A stretch of 64,000 bases of DNA from Nonomuraea muscovyensis (GTDB taxonomy: Bacteria > Actinomycetota > Actinomycetes > Streptosporangiales > Streptosporangiaceae): assembly GCF_014207745.1 (NCBI RefSeq), contig NZ_JACHJB010000002.1:3100001-3164000 (forward strand). Direction: 5' to 3'. Position numbers and translations under genes: made by a program. Below, piece by piece: positions 7,978 to 16,176 of the stretch; the stretch's first letter is position 1, and the number at the start of each line of letters is the position of its first letter. The notes below the pieces were generated by a model that worked only from the letters and a program-made list of their open reading frames with translations, did no database searches and was not told the DNA's origin.

Positions 7978-9533
7978 GCACCGCCATTCCCTTCGCTCAT
8001 GATCGGCTGCTTGAGCAGGGCCCGGAAGGCCGCCAGGCCCGGATGGCCGGCCTCTCGCTTGGCGATCGCCTGCTCCAGGGCGAAGGCGGGACGCAGGATG
8101 AAGTCGGTCAGGTATTCGGGGCCGAGCAGCCGCAGCGCCTCGGTCGCGATGTCGAGCGCCTCGGACAGCTCGCCCTCGATGAGCCGGCACTGGGCCAGGT
8201 CGAGCCTGATCAGCGTCTGGTCGAGGATGTGGTCCTGGTACTTGTCGAGCGCCTGGTCCAGCACGACCTCGGCCTCCACCGTCTGGCCCAGTTTGGTGAG
8301 CACGTCGCCCTGGTAGAAGTAGAGCTGCCGCTCGGTGTAGCCGAAGGCCATGTCCTCGCGCTCGTCGCCCTTGATGTGCGAGAAGGCGTTGCGGGCCCGG
8401 GCCAGTGCGCGTTTGGCCTGGTCGACGACTTCTTTCTTGTTCTCGGCGCTCGACAGCATGGCCAGCGCGCGGGCCTCGACGACCGGCGCCATCGCCTGGG
8501 CGGCGCACGGCGTCTGCCCGGCCAGGTCGCGGCTCTTCTTGGCCAGGTGGAGCGCCTCGCGGGCGTCGCCGTAGTAGAGCGGGACGAGCGACTCGCGGGC
8601 GATCACCCACGCACGCAGGGCGCGGTCGCCGGTCTCGTCGGCCGCCACCCGGCCGGTGCGGAAGAACGAGCGGGCCAGGCGGTGGTCGCCCAGGTTGATC
8701 AGGATCATGCCGCTCAACCCGGCGAGCTGGGCGGCCATCCGGCACAACCGGTCCTGCAGGTCGATGGGCTGGCGGTGCGACATGGCGCTGCGCACGGCGC
8801 TGAGCTCCAGCAGGACGTCGCAGAGCAGGCGGAGGGGGGCCGTGGTCGTGTACTGCCGGCCGAAGGCGACGGTGGCCTCTTCCCACTGGTCGAGCATCGC
8901 GTAGGAGACGGTGGACGACACCAGCGTCTCGTCCATGCGCCGCCTGATGCCTTCGATGGCACCGAGCACCGGCCCGTCGAGCTTCTTGGCGGAGTTGCCG
9001 TTGAGGAGGTGGAGCAGCGTGCGACGGAGGATGTTCTCGTCCTCCTGGTCGTCCGGCCGCGGCTCCTCGCGGGGCGGCGGTTGGGCCTCGCGGGAGCGGT
9101 CGGCCGTCCGGGCCGTCCCGGCCGGCTCCCCGGGCTCGTCACCGGGCGGGCCCGGCATCCGGTGGCCGTGGCCGCAGATGCACGGTCCGTCGTAGCCGAG
9201 CGAGACCGGCTCGACCCGGTAGACCGTGCACAGATAGTGGAGGTATTCGGGTCCGGGTCGTTTGAGCCCGCTCTCGTAGGCCGACAGCAGGGTCTCGCCG
9301 ATGCCGGGCGCCGGCTTGGCGTCCCGGTCGAACAGGGCGCGCACCTGTTCGATGACGTCGGCCAGCGCGATGCCGTACGACAGGCGATGGCTCTTGATCT
9401 TCGTCGTGCCGAACTGTGGCGCGCAGGCTTCGTGAATCTCTTCAGCGATCTGGGCAGCGGTTTGGCCGACGGCGAGCCCCTTGGCTCGGATCCGTCGCGC
9501 CATCTCCGTTTCCCTGTGCTGTCTGCCGGACAT
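7974..9533 (-). CDS. HTH-type regulator with C-terminal TPR-like helices
   Basis: A 519-residue protein. The N-terminal 120 residues contain a long helix-turn-helix segment (ALADVIEQVRALFDRD, ETLLSAYESGLKRPGPEYLH, CTVYRVEPVSLGYDG) of the Xre-related kind seen in actinomycete developmental regulators such as the BldD/NsdA-like group. A short CICGHGH stretch follows, then a Pro/Glu-rich linker and about 330 residues of TPR-like helices. Start ATG 9533 is chosen because GAGAGGGG lies 6 nt upstream; ATG 9503 is less well placed. It is followed by the overlapping GNAT gene. It probably regulates the divergent small ORF and itself through the inverted repeat at 9559. Confidence 0.75.
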   Translation of the reverse strand: MSGRQHRETEMARRIRAKGLAVGQTAAQIAEEIHEACAPQFGTTKIKSHRLSYGIALADVIEQVRALFDRDAKPAPGIGETLLSAYESGLKRPGPEYLHYLCTVYRVEPVSLGYDGPCICGHGHRMPGPPGDEPGEPAGTARTADRSREAQPPPREEPRPDDQEDENILRRTLLHLLNGNSAKKLDGPVLGAIEGIRRRMDETLVSSTVSYAMLDQWEEATVAFGRQYTTTAPLRLLCDVLLELSAVRSAMSHRQPIDLQDRLCRMAAQLAGLSGMILINLGDHRLARSFFRTGRVAADETGDRALRAWVIARESLVPLYYGDAREALHLAKKSRDLAGQTPCAAQAMAPVVEARALAMLSSAENKKEVVDQAKRALARARNAFSHIKGDEREDMAFGYTERQLYFYQGDVLTKLGQTVEAEVVLDQALDKYQDHILDQTLIRLDLAQCRLIEGELSEALDIATEALRLLGPEYLTDFILRPAFALEQAIAKREAGHPGLAAFRALLKQPIMSEGNGGA

Positions 9534-9558
9534 CCCGGCCCCTCTCACACATGTCCCG

Positions 9559-9586
9559 TACGATCCGCGGATGATTACGGATCGTA
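9559..9586. promoter_or_regulatory. inverted repeat upstream of HTH-TPR regulator
   Basis: TACGATCCG (9559-9567) and CGGATCGTA (9578-9586) are perfect 9-bp arms around a 10-nt spacer, about 26 bp upstream of the regulator start. Inside is a second overlapping palindrome, ATCCGCGGAT (9563-9572). It is the best candidate for the regulator's own operator. Confidence 0.6.
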
Positions 9587-9806
9587 GCCTCCAGGTCGCA
9601 CTCCGCCTAGCAAACACTATGGACCATTGAGGACAGCAAGAAAACGTCGTCTTGAAGCTTACGGTTAAGGATCGTCCTCCGGCGGACTGTTTCTTAATAC
9701 CCACGAGGGAGAAGCGACTCCCCGTAAGCACATGGGCCTCGTTGCGTAACGGGCCGACTTGAGTCATCTTTGGCCCACCAGCAACGATGCGAGGGAGGGA
9801 CCGAAG

Positions 9807-10091
9807 GTGGGGGACGACAACTTCGAGCACCTGGAGCGTCTGGTGTCCGAGCTCGGCGCTCGTGGTTTGCTCGCACGAGTGGTCCGCACCCAGACCGGGC
9901 GGCTGTTCGTCCGGGTGATCAACCCGGAGGCGACGAGCCTCACGGAGAACGTCACCTGCCGGCCGTCCACGGTCGCGGACCTGCCCGACTGGCATTACTG
10001 CTGGTCATGGGGGGAGCCGATGCACGCCGCCGACGATCCGGCCGGCGCGGCGACCAAGGTCGCCCGAGTGCTCGCCGCCGTGGGGAAGTGA
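9807..10091 (+). CDS. conserved small protein, unknown function
   Basis: A 94-residue soluble protein starting VGDDNFEHLERLVSELGARG, with a compact alpha/beta look and aromatic C-terminal half (PDWHYCWSWGEPMH). No signal peptide or membrane segment. The GTG at 9807 follows GAGGGAGGGA with a 6-nt spacer, so the start is secure. It is divergent from the HTH-TPR regulator across a 273-bp gap, a layout often seen for a regulator and its small co-factor. I do not recognise the family. Confidence 0.75.
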   Translation: MGDDNFEHLERLVSELGARGLLARVVRTQTGRLFVRVINPEATSLTENVTCRPSTVADLPDWHYCWSWGEPMHAADDPAGAATKVARVLAAVGK

Positions 10092-10466
10092 CACAGGCGG
10101 TGAACCGGGTGGAGCGCAGCCACCGCGGCTCACCGTCCCCACGGCGGCCTCACGGAGCCGGCGGGATGGCCGGTGCGGAGGGTCACCCTGCACGCAGGAG
10201 CCCTGGCCATCCCGCTGGTTCCGCACCATCCGGCGACGCGCTCCCCGCCGTCACGGAGCGTAGTCGAGCGCCGCGCCGCGGCGCCACAGAGCCGCCCTCC
10301 GGGTCACACCGGAGAGCGTCCGGGAGGAAGCTCCCGGGAAACGGCACGGGACCGGCTTCCGGGTGCCCGTCCCGGCCGAGCCGCACGTCACCGGAGCGTC
10401 AGGTCCCGCCCTCCGCGGCCTCGGGCCCTGACGACCCCGTCTTCCCCGGCGTGATGTGACGGCGGC
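10092..10466. other. 375-bp gap with overlapping stem-loops
   Basis: No credible gene. The main content is a set of interleaved stems. GCGGGATGGCC (10161-10171) pairs with GGCCATCCCGC (10205-10215), while GGTGCGGA (10172-10179) pairs with TCCGCACC (10220-10227). The order a-b-a'-b' is that of an H-type pseudoknot. It begins 70 bp after the small ORF, so it may serve as its terminator, or belong to a structured RNA upstream of mscS. Confidence 0.5.
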
Positions 10467-10524
10467 CGGTTCGGTCGGCGGTATCTTTTGGATCGAAACG
10501 GTCCAGGAACCGCCGACCGAACCG
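10467..10524 (+). promoter_or_regulatory. 16-bp-arm hairpin in mscS leader
   Basis: CGGTTCGGTCGGCGGT (10467-10482) and ACCGCCGACCGAACCG (10509-10524) are perfect inverted arms with a 26-nt loop. The right arm ends 23 nt before the mscS GTG and just before its ribosome site (GAAGGGGGA). There is no T-run. As RNA the stem would be very stable; as DNA it could be an extended operator. Confidence 0.65.
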
Positions 10525-10547
10525 CTTCCCGAAGGGGGATCCGCCCA

Positions 10548-11555
10548 GTGTCCACGCTGGCCGCACCAGCACCGTCGCCCTCCCCGACTCCCACTTCGAC
10601 CGAGTCGGTGCTGCCCAGCCTCGACAAGGTCGGCTCGGACATCGCCAACGCCTGTGCGGACGACGGGTTCATCTGCGCCACGGTCGCGGGCTTCTTCGAC
10701 GGGGCCCTGTGGGCGCCGCTCGTCGCCAGCGCCATCACCATCGCGCTGATCCTGCTCCTGGGCTTCGTCATCCGCAACATCGCGCACCGCCTGATCACCC
10801 GGGTGGTCGGCCGAGCGGCCGTCGGCGGCGCGATCACCACCCGGTTCCGGCGCGGCTCCGCTCCTGAGGGCATCGACGCCCTGCTGCACGAGCGGCGCAA
10901 GCAGCGGGCCGAGACCATGGGATCGGTGCTCAAGCACATCGCCTCCATCGTCATCCTCGGCACCACGATCCTGACCGTGCTCGACCGGCTGACCATCCCC
11001 ATCGCCCCCGTGCTGACCAGCGTCGGCATCCTCGGCGTCGCGATCGGCTTCGGCGCGCAGGAGCTCGTCAAGGACTTCATCGCCGGCATGTTCATGCTGC
11101 TCGAAGACCAGTACGGCGTGGGCGACGTGATCGACGCGGGCGCCGCCGTGGGCACGGTCGAGGCGGTCACTTTGCGGATCACCCGGCTGCGCGACGCGGA
11201 CGGCCGGGTCTGGTACGTGCGCAACGGCACCATCACCCGCGTCGGCAACGAGTCGCAGGGCTGGTCCCGCTCCTACGTCGACGTCCCCGTCGGCTACGCC
11301 AGCGACGTCACCGCCGTACGCGACGTGCTGGAGCGGGTGGCCAAGGAGGTCTGGGACGACCCCGAGTTCCGCGAGACGTCGATCGTGGAGCGGCCCACGG
11401 TGTTCGGCGTCGAACAGCTCTCCGACAGCAGCCTGGTCTTCCGCGTCTCCGCCAAGACGCTGCCCACCAAGCAGGCGGACGTCTCCCGGGAGCTCCGCCT
11501 GCGGGTCAAGGCCGCTCTCGACGCCGCGGGCATCGCCATGGTGCCCACCGCATAG
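10548..11555 (+). CDS. MscS-family mechanosensitive channel
   Basis: A 335-residue membrane protein. After a Ser/Pro/Thr-rich N-terminus there are three hydrophobic helices (around 60-80, 120-140 and 150-175). The pore helix region reads SVGILGVAIGFGAQELVKDFIAG, followed by the beta-domain signature YGVGDVIDAG, both hallmarks of MscS. It releases solutes under hypo-osmotic stress. GTG 10548 is preferred with an AGGGGGA site 9 nt upstream. The stop is followed after 9 nt by glbO, so the two share an operon, and the 16-bp-arm hairpin lies in the leader. Length is close to small actinobacterial MscS proteins. Confidence 0.9.
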   Translation: MSTLAAPAPSPSPTPTSTESVLPSLDKVGSDIANACADDGFICATVAGFFDGALWAPLVASAITIALILLLGFVIRNIAHRLITRVVGRAAVGGAITTRFRRGSAPEGIDALLHERRKQRAETMGSVLKHIASIVILGTTILTVLDRLTIPIAPVLTSVGILGVAIGFGAQELVKDFIAGMFMLLEDQYGVGDVIDAGAAVGTVEAVTLRITRLRDADGRVWYVRNGTITRVGNESQGWSRSYVDVPVGYASDVTAVRDVLERVAKEVWDDPEFRETSIVERPTVFGVEQLSDSSLVFRVSAKTLPTKQADVSRELRLRVKAALDAAGIAMVPTA

Positions 11556-11564
11556 GCTTGGACG

Positions 11565-11945
11565 GTGACTGAAACGTCCTTTTACGAAGCCGTCGGGGGC
11601 GAGGAGACCTTCCGGCGCCTCGTGCACCGCTTCTACGAGGGGGTCTCCCAGGACCCGCTGCTGCGTCCCCTCTACCCCGAGGAGGACCTCACGGGCGCGG
11701 AGGACCGGCTGCGGGGCTTCCTCGTCCAGTACTGGGGCGGGCCCAACACCTACAGCCAGGAGCGTGGCCACCCCAGGCTGCGCATGCGGCACGTGCCGTT
11801 CGTCATCGGCGAGGCCGAGCGCGACGCCTGGCTCAAGCACATGCGTGACGGCGTGGAGTCGCTCGGCCTGCCCGAGGACCAGGAGAAGCGGCTGTGGGAC
11901 TATCTCGTCTACGCCGCCCACAGTCTGGTGAACTCACCGTCGTAG
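11565..11945 (+). CDS. glbO: group II truncated hemoglobin
   Basis: A 126-residue 2-on-2 globin. Signatures of the GlbO group are all present: FY in the B helix (RFYEGVSQDPLLRPLYP), the F-helix loop YWGGPNTYSQERGHPRLRMRH with proximal His76, and Trp89 (G8) in ERDAWLKHM. The haem binds oxygen very tightly in characterised homologues and is linked to redox protection or terminal oxidase support. GTG start 9 nt after mscS. In Mycobacterium tuberculosis glbO (Rv2470) also precedes an alpha-glucosidase gene (aglA, Rv2471), as here, so the order is conserved across actinobacteria. Confidence 0.95.
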   Translation: MTETSFYEAVGGEETFRRLVHRFYEGVSQDPLLRPLYPEEDLTGAEDRLRGFLVQYWGGPNTYSQERGHPRLRMRHVPFVIGEAERDAWLKHMRDGVESLGLPEDQEKRLWDYLVYAAHSLVNSPS

Positions 11946-11961
11946 CGGGCATGACCGCCTC

Positions 11962-13476
11962 ATGGCTATCCCTTGGTGGCGCGACGCCGTCGTCTACGAG
12001 ATCTATGTACGCAGCTTCGCCGACGCCTCCGGGGACGGCGTCGGCGATCTCGCCGGGATCCGGCAACGCCTGCCGTATCTCCGGCGGCTGGGCGTCGACG
12101 CCATCTGGCTGACGCCCTTCTACTCCTCCCCCATGGCCGACGGCGGCTACGACGTGGCCGACTACCGCGGGGTGGACCCGCTGTTCGGCTCGCTGGGCGA
12201 CTTCGAGGCACTCGTCGCCGACGCCCACGAGCACGGGCTGAAGGTGGTCGTCGACATCGTGCCCAACCACAGCTCCGCCGAGCATCCGTGGTTCCAGGAG
12301 GCGCTGCGCGGCGAGCACCGTGACCGCTACGTCTTCCGCTCCTCCCCCGAACGGCCCAACAACTGGCAGTCCACCTTCGGCGGCCCCGCCTGGACGCGGG
12401 TGGCCGACGGGCAGTGGTACCTCCACCTGTTCGCCCCCGACCAGCCCGACTTCAACTGGCGCAATCCCGAGGTGCACGCCGAGTTCCTCGACGTCCTGCG
12501 GTTCTGGCTCGACCGGGGCGTCGACGGCTTCCGCATCGACGTCGCCATGGGCCTGTACAAGGCCGAGGGGCTGCCGGACGTCGAGGACCAGTCGTTCCAG
12601 TCGAGGTCTCCGGTGTGGGGGCAGCCGGAGGTGCACGAGGTCTACCGCGAGTGGCGCGCGCTGCTCGACACCTATCCGGGCGAGCGGATGGCCGTCGGCG
12701 AGGTCTGGACCGACGACCCGGCGGACCTCGCGCTCTACGTCCGGCCGGACGAGCTGCACCAGAGCTTCAACTTCGCCTGGCTGCAGGCGCCGTGGTCGGC
12801 CACGGCGTTCCGCAAGGTCATCGACGACACGCTGGCGACCGTGCCGTTCGCCACGTGGGTGCTGTCCAACCACGACGTCGTACGGCACCGATCCCGGTAC
12901 GAGACGGCCGATCCCGGCACCGGGCTCGCGCGGGCGAAGGCCGCGATGCTCACCATGCTGGCCCTGCCCGGTAGTGCATATCTCTACCAGGGGGAGGAAC
13001 TAGGACTCCCCGAGGTGAAGGATCTTCCCCCGGAGGCGCGCCAGGACCCCGTCTTCTTCCAGACCGGGGGCGAGATGCCGGGCCGCGACGGGTGCCGGGT
13101 GCCGCTGCCGTGGACGACCGGCGGGGCGTCGTACGGCTTCTCGCCCGACGGGGTGCTGCCGTGGCTGCCGCAGCCGGACTCCTTCGAGGCGCTGAGCGTG
13201 GCGGCGCAGGAGGGGGATCCGGGTTCGACGCTGGAGTTCTACCGCCGGGCGCTGGCCTTGCGGCGGGAGTTGGTGGGGGAGATCCCGCACACCATCGCGT
13301 GGCTGGACTCGCCCGGCGACGCGCTGTTCTTCGCCCGCGGGCCGGTGGTGTGCGTGCTCAACTGCGGCACCGAGCCGGTGCCGCTGCCGCCGCACGACCG
13401 GGTCCTGCTGGCGAGCGGCCACCTTCCGGAGGACCGCCTCCTGCCTCCGGACACGGCGGCCTGGCTGCACGCCTGA
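11962..13476 (+). CDS. GH13 alpha-glucosidase-like enzyme
   Basis: A 504-residue cytoplasmic glycoside hydrolase family 13 protein. Catalytic landmarks: DIVPNHSS (region I), GFRIDVAM with the nucleophile Asp near 193, AVGEVW with the acid Glu near 249, and LSNHDVVRH with the transition-state Asp near 304. The N-terminus WWRDAVVYEIYVRSFADA is that of alpha-glucosidase, oligo-1,6-glucosidase and trehalose-type enzymes rather than secreted amylases. It likely acts on maltose-, trehalose- or glycogen-derived glucosides. ATG 16 nt after glbO, same operon, matching glbO-aglA of mycobacteria. A terminator hairpin follows. Confidence 0.9.
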   Translation: MAIPWWRDAVVYEIYVRSFADASGDGVGDLAGIRQRLPYLRRLGVDAIWLTPFYSSPMADGGYDVADYRGVDPLFGSLGDFEALVADAHEHGLKVVVDIVPNHSSAEHPWFQEALRGEHRDRYVFRSSPERPNNWQSTFGGPAWTRVADGQWYLHLFAPDQPDFNWRNPEVHAEFLDVLRFWLDRGVDGFRIDVAMGLYKAEGLPDVEDQSFQSRSPVWGQPEVHEVYREWRALLDTYPGERMAVGEVWTDDPADLALYVRPDELHQSFNFAWLQAPWSATAFRKVIDDTLATVPFATWVLSNHDVVRHRSRYETADPGTGLARAKAAMLTMLALPGSAYLYQGEELGLPEVKDLPPEARQDPVFFQTGGEMPGRDGCRVPLPWTTGGASYGFSPDGVLPWLPQPDSFEALSVAAQEGDPGSTLEFYRRALALRRELVGEIPHTIAWLDSPGDALFFARGPVVCVLNCGTEPVPLPPHDRVLLASGHLPEDRLLPPDTAAWLHA

Positions 13477-13484
13477 CACTCGCC

Positions 13485-13515
13485 TGCCGGGCCCGCACCC
13501 CACGCGAGCCCGGCA
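13485..13515. terminator. bidirectional terminator hairpin
   Basis: TGCCGGGC (13485-13492) pairs with GCCCGGCA (13508-13515) across a 15-nt loop. It starts 9 bp after the alpha-glucosidase stop and serves convergent genes on both strands. No T-run, as is usual in actinomycetes. Confidence 0.6.
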
Positions 13516-13598
13516 CCCCGCCTCCACGCGCCCCGGCACCACGCGCCCGGCGCCTCGCTCCGTCTGGCTGAGGGTGGCCGCCTGCGCCGCGGCCGCAC

Positions 13599-14768
13599 TC
13601 AGGACCGGTGCGCGCTGCGTTCGCCCCGCACCGGGATGACCGGCAGCGACAGCAGCGCGACCAGCAGCCCGGCGGCGAACCCGGCCCAGTACCCCACCTC
13701 GGCGATCAACAGGCCCGCCAGGGGCACCACGCCCAGCGCGACGACGTTCTGCACCGTGTTGTGCGTGCCGAGCACCCGCCCCGCCCATCCCGGCCCGGCC
13801 AGCTCCCCCGCCGCCAGGTAGGCCAGGCCGTTGCCCGCCACGGTGATGACCGCCGCCGACGCCAGCATGGCGGGGCCGAGCCACGACCCGGTGACGGCAC
13901 CGGCCACCAGCAGAGCGAGCACCACCAGGGCGCAGTAGGTCAGGCGGCGCAGCGGAGCCATGCGCAGCCCGCTCCGGTCGGACCAGCGGCCCACCGCGAC
14001 GCGCACCGCCGCGCCGCCGACCGCGGCCACGCCGAACAACTGTCCCGCCCGCACGCCGTCCCACCCGTACACCTCGACCAGGCACATCACGCCGTACGTG
14101 CCGACCACGGCCTGCGGGACCTGCTGCAGCGCGCTGGTGGCGTGCACCCGCCACAGCGCCGGCTGCCGGTACGGCGAGGCGGTGGCGGCCACCGCACCGC
14201 CATGGGCGACCCGGCGCGGCGGCCCCGCCAGGAACAGGGCCGCCAGCAGCGCGGCGAGCAGGCTCACCACGGCGCACACGGCGAGCACGCCCCGCAGCCC
14301 GTACGCGCGCGAGACCGGCGGCAGCACGAAAGCGGCCACGGCCATGCCGAGCGTGTAGGAGACCTGCCGCACGCCCATGGCGACGCCGCGTTCGGGCGGC
14401 TCGAACCAGCGCAGCACGATCCGCCCGCCACCCACTATCGCCGCGGAGCCGGCAGCCCCGGCGAGTGCCAGCAACGCCATCACCGCCCAGATCTCGCTGA
14501 CCAGCGCCACCCCCGCGAAGAACACCGCCGCCAGCCCCACGCCCACGCCCAGCACGAGCCGCTCACCGCGCTGGTCGGCCAGCGCGCCCCAGGGCACGAG
14601 GGCGAACAGGACGCCGATGGCGGGGGCGGTCGCGATCAGCCCGGCCACGGGGAGCGACACCCCGAAGAACCGCTGGACGTCGGGCATGACGAGCGGCAGC
14701 CCGAACAGCCCGAGCGTGACGCCGGCGTGCGCGTTGACCCCCAGGCCGAGCATCACCCAGCGCTTCAT
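13599..14768 (-). CDS. MFS transporter
   Basis: A 389-residue integral membrane protein with about twelve hydrophobic helices. The loop 2-3 motif is PWGALADQRGERLVLGVGVG, the MFS signature A, and a repeat-related loop occurs after helix 8 (VAVGRWSDRSGLR). No large soluble domain. The family includes sugar-phosphate, nitrate/cyanate and drug exporters; I cannot assign a substrate. Its ATG is 10 nt after the thioesterase stop, so the two are an operon reading leftward, possibly controlled by the TetR gene upstream. Confidence 0.85.
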   Translation of the reverse strand: MKRWVMLGLGVNAHAGVTLGLFGLPLVMPDVQRFFGVSLPVAGLIATAPAIGVLFALVPWGALADQRGERLVLGVGVGLAAVFFAGVALVSEIWAVMALLALAGAAGSAAIVGGGRIVLRWFEPPERGVAMGVRQVSYTLGMAVAAFVLPPVSRAYGLRGVLAVCAVVSLLAALLAALFLAGPPRRVAHGGAVAATASPYRQPALWRVHATSALQQVPQAVVGTYGVMCLVEVYGWDGVRAGQLFGVAAVGGAAVRVAVGRWSDRSGLRMAPLRRLTYCALVVLALLVAGAVTGSWLGPAMLASAAVITVAGNGLAYLAAGELAGPGWAGRVLGTHNTVQNVVALGVVPLAGLLIAEVGYWAGFAAGLLVALLSLPVIPVRGERSAHRS

Positions 14769-14778
14769 GCGGGCCGGG

Positions 14779-15213
14779 TCAGGCGGGGGCGAGGAAACGC
14801 TTGAGGTAGGCGACCTCGTCCCCGGTCAGCCTGCGCGGGGCGCCGCGTTCCACGTCGTACGCCACGACGATCGAGGTGGCGGTCACGAACACCTCGTCGT
14901 CGTCACGGATCTCGTACCGCAGCGTGAACCGGACGGGGCGCACCTCGGTCACCCACGTCTCCACCCGCACCGGATCGGCGCGAAAGCCCAGCGGGCGCCG
15001 GTAGTCGATCTCGTGCCGGGCGATGACGAGGCCCTTGAAGGGGTCGTCACCGGCCTTGTAGGGGTCGATATGGAGCATCCCGAGGCGCGCGTCCTCCAGG
15101 TAGTCGAAGAAGCGGACGTTGTTCACGTGCCCGAGGGAGTCGATGTCCGCGAACCGCACCATGCGGGGGAAGACGTGCCGTTGAGCGAGGGAGTTCTGCA
15201 CCACGTGCGCCAC
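14779..15213 (-). CDS. acyl-CoA thioesterase, 4HBT hotdog fold
   Basis: A 144-residue hotdog-fold enzyme. VRFADIDSLGHVNNVRFFDYLEDAR is the 4-hydroxybenzoyl-CoA thioesterase signature; I quote it in two parts: VRFADIDSLGHVNN and FFDYLEDAR, with the catalytic Asp in the first. It hydrolyses acyl-CoA thioesters in the cytoplasm. The GTG at 15213 gives the usual family length and has GGGGGCGGG upstream; longer in-frame extensions would run through the 87-bp tandem repeat and are rejected. It is followed after 10 nt by the MFS transporter. Confidence 0.88.
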   Translation of the reverse strand: MAHVVQNSLAQRHVFPRMVRFADIDSLGHVNNVRFFDYLEDARLGMLHIDPYKAGDDPFKGLVIARHEIDYRRPLGFRADPVRVETWVTEVRPVRFTLRYEIRDDDEVFVTATSIVVAYDVERGAPRRLTGDEVAYLKRFLAPA

Positions 15214-15506
15214 GCTACCCGCCCCCACGCCCTGCCCCATCGGCAGGTCCCTCCCCACCGCCCCCGGACCCGCCTGCCGGACCCGCCTTCGCCCTGTCCG
15301 CCACTCCCCGCCTGCCACCCCCAACCTCTCACCCCACCTCCGGACCACCCCCAGACCCACCTGCCGGACCCGCCTTCGCCCTGTCCGCCGCCCCTCGCCT
15401 GCCACCCCCAGCCTCTCACCCCACCTCCGGACCGCCCCCAGACCCGCGTCCGCCCCGTCCCCGCGCCGCCGGTGTGCCCGTTCCCCAGGACCCGCGCGTC
15501 CGTCCG
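15214..15506. other. gap dominated by tandem repeat
   Basis: There is no gene between the thioesterase and the TetR gene. The stretch is C-rich on the plus strand and most of it is the two-copy 87-bp repeat listed separately. Any promoter for the thioesterase must lie in 15214-15270 or within the repeat. Confidence 0.6.
15274..15447. repeat. 87-bp tandem repeat, two copies
   Basis: Two near-identical 87-bp units, each starting CTGCCGGACCCGCCTTCGCC, lie head to tail (15274-15360 and 15361-15447) with only a few differences. 87 is a multiple of three, so the minus-strand frame stays open through it, but the encoded Arg/Gly-rich sequence is not protein-like. Confidence 0.85.
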
Positions 15507-16091
15507 TCAGGTGCGGTGACCGACGTCGAGGATCCGCTCGGCGAGTTCGCGCGCGGAGGCAGCGGGATCCGCGAGGTCCGCGCCCGGCCGGGTGGCGCCG
15601 ACCGCCAGCGTGCCGTCGATGAGGAGCTGGAGCTGTCCGGCGGCGTGCTCGGGTCGCGGATGTCCGAGCCGGACGAGCTCGTTCTCGAGGAGGCCGTGCA
15701 CGCGGCGCCGGTATGCGCGGGTGATGGCGTGCCCGGGGTGGGCGGGGTCGGCCAGGGCGAGATCGGCGGCCAGGTAGCGGCAACCGCGGAAGTCCGGCGC
15801 GGCGATGACCTCGGCGAGCCGGTCGAACACGGCGAGGAGGCGCTCGCGTGGATCCTCGCCCGCGGCTGTCATGGTCTTCTCGTAGCGCGCCGCGTCCTCG
15901 TCACTGCTCCGCCGCAGCACCTCGGCGATCAGCCCGTCCTTCCCGCCGAAGTGCTCGTACAGCGAGCGGCGGGCCACGTTCGCCGCCTTGAGTATGGTGT
16001 CGACGCCGACGCCCATGCCGTGGCTGTAGGTCAGCTGCTGGGCGGCGTCGAGGAGGCGTTCGCGCGGACCGGGTGTGGTGCGTGTGCTCAC
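15507..16091 (-). CDS. TetR/AcrR-family regulator
   Basis: A 194-residue protein. The DNA-binding domain is in the first 60 residues (RERLLDAAQQLTYSHGMGVG, VDTILKAANVARRSLYEHFG). The ligand domain includes DPRERLLAVFDRLAEVIA and FRGCRYLAADLALADP, typical of the TetR_C subgroup that senses small electrophiles or quinones. GTG start at 16091. It is divergent from a SnoaL-like gene and an MDR reductase, with a 9-bp-arm inverted repeat between, so a simple repressor circuit for those two genes is likely. Confidence 0.9.
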   Translation of the reverse strand: MSTRTTPGPRERLLDAAQQLTYSHGMGVGVDTILKAANVARRSLYEHFGGKDGLIAEVLRRSSDEDAARYEKTMTAAGEDPRERLLAVFDRLAEVIAAPDFRGCRYLAADLALADPAHPGHAITRAYRRRVHGLLENELVRLGHPRPEHAAGQLQLLIDGTLAVGATRPGADLADPAASARELAERILDVGHRT

Positions 16092-16105
16092 ACCCCCAGC
16101 GTGCC

Positions 16106-16131
16106 ACCGGTTGACGAGTAGATCAACCGGT
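16106..16131. promoter_or_regulatory. TetR operator
   Basis: ACCGGTTGA (16106-16114) and TCAACCGGT (16123-16131) are perfect inverted arms with an 8-nt spacer. The element is 15 bp from the TetR start and 46 bp from the divergent SnoaL-like start, the right place to control both. Confidence 0.7.
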
Positions 16132-16176
16132 CGATATACATGGGTAGACCGAACGTTCTATCTCCAAGGGGACTCC

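Noticed and set aside
14779..15783. Long N-terminal extension of the thioesterase (334 codons)
   Set aside because: The extension crosses the 87-bp repeat and the TetR gene, has no protein-like sequence, and the family starts near 15213.
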